DNA of 64,000 nt from Aminobacter sp. HY435 (GTDB taxonomy: Bacteria > Pseudomonadota > Alphaproteobacteria > Rhizobiales > Rhizobiaceae): positions 186,001-250,000 of the forward strand of contig NZ_JANKZL010000008.1 in the NCBI RefSeq assembly GCF_027568395.1, read 5' to 3'. Numbering within the stretch: position 1 is the first letter of the stretch; each line of letters opens with the position of its first letter. The position numbers and the translations under genes were made by a program. Shown here piece after piece: positions 14,681 through 23,180 of the stretch. The notes beneath the pieces were generated by a model. The model did not search any database. It was not told where the DNA came from and was given only the letters and a program-made list of their open reading frames with translations.

Positions 14681-15435
14681 CCATTGCCGGCGTCGACGGC
14701 TGCAAGGGTGGCTGGATCGCGGTGATCCGGCGCGACCCGGGCGAGCCGCCGGAAGCGGAGGTTTTCAGCCGTTTTGAACAGTTGCTGGCGGCGTTGCCAG
14801 GCGATGCGGTGGTGGCGGTCGACATGCCGATCGGCTTGCCGGAGCTCAGCGGCAAGGGCGGGCGCGGGCCCGAGGCTCTGGTGCGGCCATTGCTCGGCCA
14901 GCGCCAGTCGAGCGTGTTTTCGATCCCGTCGCGGGCGGCTGTCCATGCCGAGACTGCGGACTTCACCAGCATTCAGGACTGGTCTGCGGCACATCGGCGG
15001 GCGAGCGCTGTCGCGATGGCCACTTCCGATCCGCCGCGGGGCGTTTCGATCCAGGCTTTCGGCATCTTCTCCAAGATTCGAGAGATCGACGCGCTGATGA
15101 TCGCGCGGCCCGAATTGCGTGAGCGTGTCGTCGAATCGCACCCAGAGGTGGCGTTCTGGCGGCTGAACGGCGGACAGGCGATGGGCCTGCCGAAGAAGAT
15201 CAAGGGCAGCGTCAACCCTGCCGGCATGGAGCAGCGCAAGGCCTTGCTTGCGCGCGTCGGACATGACCGCGGCTTTCTCGACCAGCCGCCGCCGCGCGGA
15301 GCTGCGACCGACGATTTCCTCGATGCCTGTGCAATGATGTTGATCGCTGACCGTCACCGACACGGTGAAACCAGAAGCTTTCCTGCGCCGCCCGGCAAGG
15401 ATGGCTATGGCATTCCGGTCGCTATCTGGGCTTAA
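14677..15435 (+). CDS. DUF429 family protein (predicted RNase H-like fold nuclease)
   Basis: 252 residues, starting at TTG 14677, which overlaps the pdxY stop by 4 bases. The N-terminus G-V-D-G-C-K-G-G-W (5-13) and A-V-D-M-P-I-G-L-P (about 46-54) provide the acidic residues of this RNase H-like family. E-S-H-P-E-V-A-F-W in the middle and A-A-T-D-D-F-L-D-A near the end complete the pattern. DUF429 proteins are predicted nucleases without a settled substrate. Coupling to pdxY suggests cotranscription, not a shared pathway. Confidence 0.88.
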   Translation: MTIAGVDGCKGGWIAVIRRDPGEPPEAEVFSRFEQLLAALPGDAVVAVDMPIGLPELSGKGGRGPEALVRPLLGQRQSSVFSIPSRAAVHAETADFTSIQDWSAAHRRASAVAMATSDPPRGVSIQAFGIFSKIREIDALMIARPELRERVVESHPEVAFWRLNGGQAMGLPKKIKGSVNPAGMEQRKALLARVGHDRGFLDQPPPRGAATDDFLDACAMMLIADRHRHGETRSFPAPPGKDGYGIPVAIWA

Positions 15436-15466
15436 TGGCTGGACAGTTCATTGCGGAGGAGCGGCG

Positions 15467-15874
15467 ATGATCAGGCCAATCGTGGTGTGCGTAGTGCTGG
15501 GCGTGGTCCTTCATGCCTATCCCGTGCTCGCCCAGCAAAGCATCATCGACCGCTGGTATGATGCCTTGCTCAGGGCCGATCGGGCTGCGCTTTCCGTGCT
15601 GCTTGCCGATGACGCGACGATCAGGCTCGACGATCTCGACGTGACCCAGAGCAAGGCCGAGTTCATCGCCTCGATGGATGAATGGGAAACCGCAGCCAAG
15701 GGCGCCACCATCCGCCACAAGATCGAGAGCGAAGTCGGCGACACCACGATGGTGCTGGCCTGCTACGACTTTCCCGGCAACGACATGACGATGCGCGAGA
15801 TGTTCACGACCAGGGGCGGGCGCATCGTCGCCAACACGCAATCAACGGTTGGCGACGGCTGCGAAGCGCCATGA
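15467..15874 (+). CDS. Exported NTF2-like (SnoaL-type) small protein
   Basis: 135 residues; GGAGGAG lies 5 bases before ATG 15467. A signal peptide (1-22, ending V-L-A) is followed by a cone-shaped NTF2-like pattern: I-I-D-R-W-Y-D-A-L-L-R-A-D, L-S-V-L-L-A-D-D-A-T-I-R-L, the Y-D-F-P-G-N-D strand, and M-R-E-M-F-T-T-R-G-G-R-I. Such domains bind small ligands or act as simple catalysts. It probably acts in the periplasm; the substrate is unknown. The frame is open upstream but those codons overlap the DUF429 end. Confidence 0.75.
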   Translation: MIRPIVVCVVLGVVLHAYPVLAQQSIIDRWYDALLRADRAALSVLLADDATIRLDDLDVTQSKAEFIASMDEWETAAKGATIRHKIESEVGDTTMVLACYDFPGNDMTMREMFTTRGGRIVANTQSTVGDGCEAP

Positions 15875-15879
15875 CGCGA

Positions 15880-17142
15880 TTACTTCAGCCACGTCAGCAA
15901 CGACGGCTCGGGCAGCCGGCGCCAGAGCAGCCATGAGACAATGGCGGTCAGGCCCATCAGCGGAATGACTGTTGCAATCGCCACCACCGGATCGCCCATC
16001 AACGCCGCTGCCGCGCCGCCGACCATGCCGGCGCCCATCTGGAAAAAGCCCATCATTGCGGAAGCCGCCCCGGCGTTCTTGGAAAAAGGAGCCAGCGCCG
16101 CCGTCATCATGGCCGGCATGACCAGGGCGATGCCGAAGGCATAGATGCCGACGGGGATCATGACCAGCAGGAACGTCGGGTCATACGTTCGAAGCACCAC
16201 CGCCATGCTGATCGAGCCGAGCGCGATGAAGCTCAGGCCGAACGGAACCATCCTGGCGGCGCCATAGCGCGGCATCAGCATGCGCATGAGCAACGCGCCG
16301 GCCATGAAATTGGCCGTCTGCATCAGCATGCCAAGTCCGAACTGCGTCGGCGTCAGCCCGACACGCTCCATCAGGATGAAGGCGAGCACCGTTGCCTGGG
16401 TGTAGATCGCACCCGAGGTGCCGGCGATGACGAGGCAGCAGAGTACGAAATATGGGCTGCGAAACAGCGAGGCGTAAGATTGCAGCAATGCCGCGGGGCG
16501 GATGCGGCTCAGGTCGCGCTGGACGGTCTCGCGCAGGGCAAAGACGGTGACCAGCATGACGACGACGCCGAGCAGGACCATGACGATGAAGATCGCATGC
16601 CAGCCGAAGAACTCCATCGTCAGACCGCCGAGAGTCGGCGCGATTGCCGGTCCGAGCGCAAGCAGGATGCCGATCATGTTCATGATGCGGGCCGAACGAT
16701 CGCCTGAAAAGACATCGCGGACGACGGCGCGCGCTACCGAAACGCCGACGGCGGCGCCGACTCCCTGCAGGAAGCGCGCGGCGACGAGCGTTTCGATGTT
16801 GGGGGCGAGCAACGCCAGCACCGATGCGGCAAGATAGATCGTCATGAAGGCAAGGGTGATGGGCCGGCGGCCGAAGCCATCGGAAAGCGGGCCGCAGATC
16901 AGCTGTGCGAAAGCGAAGCCGCCGAAGTAGAGCGACAGCGTCATCTTGACCGCTGCCTCGGTGGTGCCGAAGGCCTGGACGATTTCGGGCATGGCCGGCG
17001 TGAACAGCGCCAGCGAGATAGGGCCGATGGCGACCATCAAGCCGCCGATCAGCGAGACGCGGCGTTCGCTCATGATCGGCGCGGGCGTAGGGGAGGGTGT
17101 GCCGGCGGTTTCGACCGCAGTGATGTCGGAACGCATGTTCAT
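15880..17142 (-). CDS. Bcr/CflA-type multidrug efflux MFS transporter
   Basis: 420 residues from ATG 17142 with 12 predicted membrane segments. Signature parts: D/Y-L-P-x-M-P-like L-F-T-P-A-M-P-E-I in helix 1, G-P-L-S-D-G-F-G-R-R-P (loop 2-3, motif A), R-F-L-Q-G-V-G-A-A-V-G-V (motif B) and L-A-L-G-P-A-I-A-P-T-L-G-G (motif C of drug antiporters). It exports drugs against protons across the inner membrane. It overlaps the marR stop by 4 bases, so the regulator and pump form one operon; the MarR protein is expected to repress it. Confidence 0.92.
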   Translation of the reverse strand: MNMRSDITAVETAGTPSPTPAPIMSERRVSLIGGLMVAIGPISLALFTPAMPEIVQAFGTTEAAVKMTLSLYFGGFAFAQLICGPLSDGFGRRPITLAFMTIYLAASVLALLAPNIETLVAARFLQGVGAAVGVSVARAVVRDVFSGDRSARIMNMIGILLALGPAIAPTLGGLTMEFFGWHAIFIVMVLLGVVVMLVTVFALRETVQRDLSRIRPAALLQSYASLFRSPYFVLCCLVIAGTSGAIYTQATVLAFILMERVGLTPTQFGLGMLMQTANFMAGALLMRMLMPRYGAARMVPFGLSFIALGSISMAVVLRTYDPTFLLVMIPVGIYAFGIALVMPAMMTAALAPFSKNAGAASAMMGFFQMGAGMVGGAAAALMGDPVVAIATVIPLMGLTAIVSWLLWRRLPEPSLLTWLK

Positions 17143-17612
17143 GCCGCGGCTCCTTCGCTGGAAAGAGCCTCCGAACGCACCGCGATCAGGTTGTCGCGGG
17201 CAGTTCTCAAGGCTGCCAGAAGCCTTTGCCAATCGTCGGCATCGATGCCGCTTGCCGCGTCGGCGCGAATGGCGGCGGTTATCGGTTCGATCCCCGTGAC
17301 GACTGCATTGCCGGCTTCGGTCAATGTGATCAGCTTGGCGCGGCGGTCGGCCGGGTCGGCCTGGCGTTCGACGTATCCCTTGCCTTCGAGACGGTCGAGT
17401 ACGCCGCTCAGCGTCATCGCCTCGATGCCAAGTCGCTCTGCGAGCAGGTTCTGGCGGATCGCGCCGGTGCGGCGAACGTTGAGCAGCACGCGGCCCTCGC
17501 CGGTGGTCAGGCCGAGGCCGGCGTCGGTGGCGCGGCGGTCCATCTCTGCGCGAATGATGCGGGCGAGGTCGTTGACGATGAAGCCAAACGTATCTGTATC
17601 GGGCGCGGTCAT
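17139..17612 (-). CDS. MarR-family transcriptional regulator
   Basis: 157 residues. The winged helix is seen as L-T-T-G-E-G-R-V-L-L-N-V-R-R-T-G, L-L-A-E-R-L-G-I-E-A-M-T-L-S-G-V-L-D-R-L, K-G-Y-V-E-R and D-P-A-D-R-R-A-K-L-I-T-L-T, the latter being the wing with the conserved D-x-R. First gene of the operon with the Bcr/CflA pump, directly behind a promoter with an imperfect palindrome, so autoregulation with release by a drug or phenolic ligand is the likely scheme. Confidence 0.93.
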   Translation of the reverse strand: MTAPDTDTFGFIVNDLARIIRAEMDRRATDAGLGLTTGEGRVLLNVRRTGAIRQNLLAERLGIEAMTLSGVLDRLEGKGYVERQADPADRRAKLITLTEAGNAVVTGIEPITAAIRADAASGIDADDWQRLLAALRTARDNLIAVRSEALSSEGAAA

Positions 17613-17618
17613 TTTAGT

Positions 17619-17659
17619 AAGTGATCCTTATTATATGGCTTGCTTATTTAAAATGTCGG
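17619..17659 (-). promoter_or_regulatory. marR promoter with imperfect operator palindrome
   Basis: On the minus strand a perfect -10 TATAAT (17630-17635) has a possible -35 CCGACA (17654-17659) 18 bases upstream. AAGTGATCC (17619-17627) and GGCTTGCTT (17637-17645) are imperfect inverted arms (6 of 9) flanking the -10, in an AT-rich patch typical for MarR operators. Confidence 0.6.
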
Positions 17660-17743
17660 AGCGAGTCAACATGGTTGCGCGGCCTCGGGTCCGGCCCTAC
17701 ATCGAGGCTGTCCGAACCGAACGCCAATCGAGGAAGCCGTCTC

Positions 17744-19798
17744 ATGTCCGCCAGCCAAAAGATCGATCTTGCGCGCCATGCGCTGACCCATTGGAACGGT
17801 CCGCTCGGGCTACCCGATTTCGCCAGGTTCGAAGACGGCGATTTTGGCCCGATGTTCGATGCAGCGCTTGCCGCCCATGCCGCCGAGATCGATGCGATAG
17901 CCGGCAATTCCGAACCGGCGACGATCGCCAACACGCTGGCCGCGCTGGAGCTGGCCGGCGAGCCGCTCGACCATGTCTCGTCGATCTTCTGGTGCCGCGC
18001 GGGCGCGGACACCAACGACGCGATCCAGGCAATGGAACGCGAGATCTCGCCGAAGATGGCCAGGCATTTCTCGGCCATTTCGATGAATGAGAAGCTGTTC
18101 GCCCGAATCGACGATCTCTATGCCCGCCGTGCCTCGCTCGGCCTCGACGCCGAGACGCTGCGCGTTCTGGAAAAGACGTGGAAGGGTTTTGTCCGGTCGG
18201 GCGCCAAGCTCGCTCCCGAAGGCAAGAAGCGGCTTGCCGCGATCCAGGAAGAGCTTGCCTCGCTCGGCGCGAAATTCGGCCAGAACGTGCTGGCGGACGA
18301 AAAGGAATGGGTTCTCTTCCTCGACGAAAACGACCTTGGCGGCCTGCCGGAATTCGTGCGCGGGGCAATGGCCCAGGCCGCCGAGACGCGGGGGCAGCAG
18401 GGCAAGTATGCCGTCACCCTGTCGCGCTCGATCTACGAGCCCTTCACCACCTTCTCCGAGCGTCGCGACCTGCGCGAGAAGGCGTTCAAGGCTTTTGCCG
18501 GTCGCGGCGAAACCGGCGGCGCCACCGACAACGCCTCGGTCGTTCGCGATACGCTGAGCCTGCGTGCCGAAAAGGCCAGGCTCCTTGGCTATGACAGCTA
18601 TGCAGCGCTGAAGCTCGACGACACCATGGCCAAGACACCCAAGGCGGTGATGGAGCTGCTCGAGCCGGTGTGGAACAAGGCGCGCGAGAAGGCCGCCGCC
18701 GACGAGGCCGACTTGCAGCGCCTGGCGGCTGCGGCCGGCAGCAACGACAAGCTCGCCGCCTGGGACTGGCGCTTCTATCAGGAGAAGCTGCGGGCCGAAA
18801 AATACGCCTTCGATGAGGCCGAGCTGAAGCCATACCTGCAGCTCGAGAAAATCATCGACGCCTGCTTCGATGTGGCCACCCGTCTGTTCGGCATCACCTT
18901 CGAGGAAAAGAAGGGCATTGCCGCCTGGCATCCGGATGCGAGGGTGTTCGAGGTGTTCAATGCCGACGGCAGCAAGCGCGGCCTGTTCTTGGCCGACTAT
19001 TTCGCGCGGCAGTCGAAGCGTTCGGGCGCGTGGATGAGCGCGCTGCAGTCCGGCTACAGGCTCGGCCACGGGGCCACGCCGATCATCTACAACATCATGA
19101 ATTTCGCCAAGCCTGCGGCGGGCGAACCGGCGCTTCTGTCGCTCGACGAGGCAAAGACGCTGTTCCATGAATTCGGCCACGCGCTGCACGGCATGCTGAC
19201 CGACGTCACCTGGCCTTCGGTGGCCGGCACTTCGGTCAGCCGCGACTTCGTCGAGCTGCCGTCGCAGCTCTATGAACACTGGCTGACGGTGCCGGCGGTG
19301 CTGGAGAAGCACGCGCTGCACTACAAGACCGGCAAGGCGATGCCGAAGGAGTTGCTCGACAAGATGCTGGCGGCCAAGACCTTCGGCGCCGGTTTCGCCA
19401 CCGTCGAGTTCACCTCGTCGGCGCTGGTCGACATGGCTTACCACGCCCGGCCGGACGCGCCTGCCGACCCCGTCGCCTTCGAGGCGAAGACGCTGGACGA
19501 TCTCGGCATGCCCGAGGCGATCGTCATGCGCCACCGTACGCCGCACTTCCTGCACGTCTTCTCGGGCGAGGGCTATTCGGCCGGATATTACTCCTACATG
19601 TGGTCCGAAGTGCTCGACGCCGATGCCTTCGCCGCCTTCGAGGAGACTGGCGATGCGTTCAACCCCGCAATGGCAGAGAAGCTGCGCAAGCACATCTATT
19701 CGGCCGGCGGCTCGGCCGATCCGGAGGAGCTGTACAAGGCCTTCCGCGGCAAGATGCCATCGCCCGAGGCGATGATGGAAAAGCGCGGGTTGAACTGA
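17744..19798 (+). CDS. M3 family metallopeptidase (oligopeptidase A / peptidyl-dipeptidase type)
   Basis: 684 residues from ATG 17744, matching the ~680 of OpdA/Dcp enzymes. The thermolysin-like zinc site H-E-F-G-H-A-L-H (His475, Glu476, His479) is intact, and a third ligand region follows with F-V-E-L-P-S-Q-L-Y-E-H. The C-terminal S-G-E-G-Y-S-A-G-Y-Y-S-Y-M-W is the substrate-binding Tyr/Gly loop of the family. It cuts short peptides in the cytoplasm, including cleaved signal peptides. Distinguishing OpdA from Dcp by eye is not safe. It has its own leader, divergent from marR. Confidence 0.94.
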   Translation: MSASQKIDLARHALTHWNGPLGLPDFARFEDGDFGPMFDAALAAHAAEIDAIAGNSEPATIANTLAALELAGEPLDHVSSIFWCRAGADTNDAIQAMEREISPKMARHFSAISMNEKLFARIDDLYARRASLGLDAETLRVLEKTWKGFVRSGAKLAPEGKKRLAAIQEELASLGAKFGQNVLADEKEWVLFLDENDLGGLPEFVRGAMAQAAETRGQQGKYAVTLSRSIYEPFTTFSERRDLREKAFKAFAGRGETGGATDNASVVRDTLSLRAEKARLLGYDSYAALKLDDTMAKTPKAVMELLEPVWNKAREKAAADEADLQRLAAAAGSNDKLAAWDWRFYQEKLRAEKYAFDEAELKPYLQLEKIIDACFDVATRLFGITFEEKKGIAAWHPDARVFEVFNADGSKRGLFLADYFARQSKRSGAWMSALQSGYRLGHGATPIIYNIMNFAKPAAGEPALLSLDEAKTLFHEFGHALHGMLTDVTWPSVAGTSVSRDFVELPSQLYEHWLTVPAVLEKHALHYKTGKAMPKELLDKMLAAKTFGAGFATVEFTSSALVDMAYHARPDAPADPVAFEAKTLDDLGMPEAIVMRHRTPHFLHVFSGEGYSAGYYSYMWSEVLDADAFAAFEETGDAFNPAMAEKLRKHIYSAGGSADPEELYKAFRGKMPSPEAMMEKRGLN

Positions 19799-19888
19799 TT
19801 TTTGGCTTGGTGGGGGCGGTGGGAAATTACCCCCACCAGTGATGGGCGTATCAACGCCACCAGAGTATTGGCCAGGAGGCGGAGAAGA

Positions 19889-20845
19889 ATGGAACTACCG
19901 GCAGCATTGCGGGCGGCAGTTGACCGGGCGCTGGAAGGCGTGCCGCTTGGCGAGTTGCAGCGTGCTGCCGACACCTTGTCGAGCCGCTATCGCGCCGAGG
20001 TGCGCGACGGCCGGCTGCATTTGTCCGACGAGATGTTCGCCAACGCCTATCTGGCGACGCGGCTTCCGGCGACGTTTGCCGCCGTGCGCGCAAGCTTTGA
20101 AAGCGTAGCAGAACTGATGCCCGGCTTTGCGCCGCAAAGCCTACTCGATGTCGGCGCCGGCCCCGGCACGGCGCTGTGGGCCGCAGCGGATTGCTGGCAG
20201 ACCCTCGGGTCGGCGACGATGCTGGAAGCGAGCCCGTCGATCCGCAAGGTCGGCAGCGAGCTTGCGGTGCATTCCGGCGTGGACGTCGAATGGCGCGCGG
20301 CGGATGCGGCCAAGAGCTTCGAGGTCCAAAAAGCCGATCTCGTGACGCTTGCCTATGTGCTGGACGAGCTGTCGCCGGCCGAGGGGCTTTCGCTCGTCGA
20401 GCGGTTGTGGGCGGCGGCGTCGGGCCTGCTGGTGATCGTCGAGCCGGGCACGCCGGCAGGCTGGCGGCGCATTCTTGGCGCCCGTGCGCGCCTGATCGAG
20501 GTGGGCGCGCATCTCGCGGCACCTTGTCCGCACAGCCAGGCCTGTCCCGTCGCCGAACCGGACTGGTGCCATTTTTCACGGCGGGTGGCGCGCTCGCGGC
20601 TGCATCGGCTGACAAAACGCGCCGAGGTGCCCTGGGAAGATGAAAAATACATCTATCTGGCGGTGTCACGGACGCCTGCGACGAATTTTGCCGCCAGGGT
20701 GCTTGCCCCAGCGCGCGGCGGATCGGGCAAAATCCAGCTTAAGCTCTGCCAAGGCGATGGTTCCGTTGAAGAAAAGCTTCTGACCAAGCGCGATGGCGGC
20801 CTGTTCAAAGCAGCAAGGCGCGCTGACTGGGGCGACATTTTGTAG
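19889..20845 (+). CDS. Rsm22-family ribosomal methyltransferase-like protein with four-Cys site
   Basis: 318 residues; AGGAGGCGGAG precedes ATG 19889. The SAM-binding motif I is L-L-D-V-G-A-G-P-G-T-A-L (85-96) and Y-V-L-D-E-L-S follows (156-162). Four Cys (213, 219, 227, 287) sit in C-P-H-S-Q-A-C and P-D-W-C plus a late L-C-Q-G. This is the arrangement of the [4Fe-4S] site of yeast Rsm22 and animal METTL17, mitochondrial small-subunit assembly factors. The bacterial protein is therefore probably a 30S assembly factor. Whether it methylates is open. It has D-E-K-Y-I-Y-L after the cluster region, also conserved. Confidence 0.9.
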   Translation: MELPAALRAAVDRALEGVPLGELQRAADTLSSRYRAEVRDGRLHLSDEMFANAYLATRLPATFAAVRASFESVAELMPGFAPQSLLDVGAGPGTALWAAADCWQTLGSATMLEASPSIRKVGSELAVHSGVDVEWRAADAAKSFEVQKADLVTLAYVLDELSPAEGLSLVERLWAAASGLLVIVEPGTPAGWRRILGARARLIEVGAHLAAPCPHSQACPVAEPDWCHFSRRVARSRLHRLTKRAEVPWEDEKYIYLAVSRTPATNFAARVLAPARGGSGKIQLKLCQGDGSVEEKLLTKRDGGLFKAARRADWGDIL

Positions 20846-20887
20846 TCTTGCGGCAGGCCAGAAAATCACATGATTTTCCCGCCCCCC

Positions 20888-20903
20888 TTTCGCACGTGCG
20901 AAA
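20888..20903. promoter_or_regulatory. 16-bp perfect palindrome upstream of typA
   Basis: TTTCGCACGTGCGAAA is a perfect palindrome without a loop, followed by AAA, in the 131-base gap between the Rsm22-type gene and typA and 74 bases before the typA start. With no loop it is a better DNA-protein site than an RNA hairpin. No cognate regulator is identifiable nearby. Confidence 0.5.
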
Positions 20904-20976
20904 AAACCTGTAAGAGCGCGCCAACCAAAAACGCGGCGCGTCGACAGGCTGTGCCGGCAACGCTCCCGAGTATCAT

Positions 20977-22797
20977 ATGAACCTCCGCAATATCGCGATC
21001 ATCGCGCACGTCGACCATGGCAAGACCACGCTCGTCGATGCGCTCCTCAAGCAGTCCGGCTCGTTCCGTGAAAATCAGCGCGTCGCAGAACGCGCGATGG
21101 ACTCGGGCGACATCGAAAAAGAACGCGGCATCACCATCCTGGCCAAGGCGACCTCGGTCGACTGGAAGGATACCCGCATCAACATCGTCGACACGCCGGG
21201 CCACGCCGATTTCGGCGGTGAAGTCGAGCGCATCCTGTCGATGGTCGACAGCGCCATCGTTCTGGTCGACGCTGCCGAAGGCCCGATGCCGCAGACCAAG
21301 TTCGTGGTCGGCAAGGCGCTCAAGGTCGGCCTCAAGCCGATCGTGGTCATCAACAAGATCGACCGCCCCGACGCGCGCCATCAGGAAGTCATCAACGAGG
21401 TGTTCGACCTTTTCGCGGCACTCGACGCGACCGACGAGCAGCTCGACTTCCCGATCCTCTATGGTTCGGGCCGCGACGGCTGGGTTTCCGAGAATCCGGA
21501 AGGCCCGAAGGACCAGGGCCTTGCCCCGCTGTTCGACCTCGTGCTCAAGCATGTTCCCGCGCCGACCGTTAACCCCGGCCCGTTCCGCATGATCGGCACC
21601 ATCCTTGAGGCCAACCCGTTCCTCGGCCGCATCATCACCGGCCGCATCGAGGCAGGCACGCTGAAGCCCAACCAGGCGGTCAAGGTGTTGCACCATGACG
21701 GCACGCTGCTGGAAAACGGCCGCGTCACCAAGATCCTCGCCTTCCGCGGCATCGAGCGCCAGCCGATCGAAGAAGCCCATGCGGGCGACATCGTCGCCAT
21801 TGCCGGCCTTTCGAAGGGCACCGTCGCCGACACCTTCTGCGATCCGTCGGTGAACGCGCCGATGGCCGCCCAGCCGATCGATCCGCCGACCGTCACCATG
21901 TCCTTCATCGTCAACGACTCGCCGCTGGCCGGCACCGAGGGCGACAAGGTCACCAGCCGCGTCATCCGCGACCGCCTGCTCAAGGAAGCTGAAGGCAACG
22001 TTGCGCTGAAGATCGAAGAATCGGCCGACAAGGATTCGTTCTTCGTGTCGGGTCGCGGCGAATTGCAGCTGGCCGTTCTGATCGAGACGATGCGTCGTGA
22101 AGGCTTCGAACTCGCCGTGTCGCGTCCGCGCGTCGTCATGCAGAAGGACGAAAACGGCGAACTGCTCGAGCCGGTCGAAGAAGTCGTCGTCGACGTCGAT
22201 GAAGAGCATGCCGGCGTCGTCGTGCAGAAGATGTCGGAGCGCAAGGCCGAGATGGTCGAGCTGCGTCCTTCGGGTGGCAACCGCCAGCGCCTGGTGTTCC
22301 ATGCGCCGACGCGCGGCCTGATCGGCTACCAGTCGGAACTTCTCACCGATACGCGCGGCACCGCTGTCATGAACCGTCTGTTCCACTCCTACCAGCCCTA
22401 CAAGGGCGAGCTGCCGGGCCGTACCAACGGCGTTCTGATTTCCAACGATCAGGGCGAGTCGGTCGCTTTCGCCATGTGGAACCTTGAAGATCGCGGCCCG
22501 ATGGTCATCGACGCCGGCGTCAAGGTCTACCAGGGCATGATCATCGGCATCCACAGCCGCGACAACGATCTGGAAGTCAACGTGCTCAAGGGCAAGAAGC
22601 TGACCAACATCCGCGCCGCCGGCAAGGATGAAGCAGTTCGCCTTACGCCGCCGATCCGCATGACGCTGGAACGCGCGCTGGCCTGGATCCAGGACGACGA
22701 GCTGGTCGAAGTGACGCCGAAGACCATCCGCCTGCGCAAGCTCTATCTCGACCCGAACGAGCGCAAGCGCTTCGAAAAGTCGAAGGGCGCGGCGTAA
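20977..22797 (+). CDS. typA: Ribosome-associated GTPase TypA/BipA
   Basis: 606 residues, the standard length. G1 A-H-V-D-H-G-K-T-T (10-18), switch region R-G-I-T-I, G3 [10 protein letters not shown], and G4 N-K-I-D-R (N-K-x-D) are all intact. The C-terminal BipA part shows [11 protein letters not shown] and R-G-L-I-G-Y-Q-S. It is a translational GTPase acting on the ribosome under cold and other stress and in 50S assembly. Single gene ending in a strong terminator. No good Shine-Dalgarno site precedes ATG 20977, but homology starts exactly there. Confidence 0.98.
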   Translation: MNLRNIAIIAHVDHGKTTLVDALLKQSGSFRENQRVAERAMDSGDIEKERGITILAKATSVDWKDTRINIVDTPGHADFGGEVERILSMVDSAIVLVDAAEGPMPQTKFVVGKALKVGLKPIVVINKIDRPDARHQEVINEVFDLFAALDATDEQLDFPILYGSGRDGWVSENPEGPKDQGLAPLFDLVLKHVPAPTVNPGPFRMIGTILEANPFLGRIITGRIEAGTLKPNQAVKVLHHDGTLLENGRVTKILAFRGIERQPIEEAHAGDIVAIAGLSKGTVADTFCDPSVNAPMAAQPIDPPTVTMSFIVNDSPLAGTEGDKVTSRVIRDRLLKEAEGNVALKIEESADKDSFFVSGRGELQLAVLIETMRREGFELAVSRPRVVMQKDENGELLEPVEEVVVDVDEEHAGVVVQKMSERKAEMVELRPSGGNRQRLVFHAPTRGLIGYQSELLTDTRGTAVMNRLFHSYQPYKGELPGRTNGVLISNDQGESVAFAMWNLEDRGPMVIDAGVKVYQGMIIGIHSRDNDLEVNVLKGKKLTNIRAAGKDEAVRLTPPIRMTLERALAWIQDDELVEVTPKTIRLRKLYLDPNERKRFEKSKGAA

Positions 22798-22818
22798 GCC
22801 TCGGCTCCAGGATTGTCG

Positions 22819-22847
22819 AAAGGGCGTCTCCGCTGGAGGCGCCCTTT
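22819..22847 (+). terminator. typA terminator
   Basis: AAGGGCGTCTCC-GCTG-GAGGCGCCCTT with one bulge or mismatch, then TTT, begins 22 bases after the typA stop. Confidence 0.85.
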
Positions 22848-22855
22848 TTCGTTTG

Positions 22856-22996
22856 TCGCTGGCGGTGTTCGGGCTGGCCGTGGTTGCGGCCCAGGCGCGC
22901 AAACTCCTGAAGAGCAGGCGGGCAATGCGCATCGCGAATCGGGTGAGCGCAACGACGATGGCGGGCGCGGCGGCGGCGATTGCCGCGCGAGGGTGA
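22856..22996 (+). pseudogene. LysE/RhtB translocator C-terminal remnant
   Basis: Reading from TCG 22856, the frame gives L-A-V-F-G-L-A-V-V-A-A-Q-A-R-K-L-L-K-S, then R-A-M-R-I-A-N-R-V-S-A-T-T-M-A-G-A-A-A-A-I-A-A and a stop at 22994-22996. That is the last two segments of a LysE-family amino acid exporter. Nothing upstream in frame fits: the rest was lost, and the join lies right behind the typA terminator. About 46 codons remain, without a start. Confidence 0.7.
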
Positions 22997-23180
22997 TACT
23001 TTTCGTTGCACGTGGGCGATGCGGCAGTCCTTGAGGACGCTGCGTCAGCCTGTTTTGCAGGCAATTTCTGCCCACCGTACAGGCATTTTTGCCAACCTTC
23101 CGTCAAACCTTTGTCGCTAAAGACAGGCCTTCTGCTACCATAGCCCGAAAGCATATGACGGGACGGGAGATACTGACGTC

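Noticed and set aside
17810-19693. 627-codon frame antisense to the M3 peptidase
   Set aside because: Same shadow effect; no ribosome site or homology-like motif.
20866-23154. 762-codon open frame antisense to typA
   Set aside because: GC-rich codon structure leaves the opposite strand open; the protein is low-complexity (Asp/Arg/Gly/Val), has no family pattern, and typA is certain.
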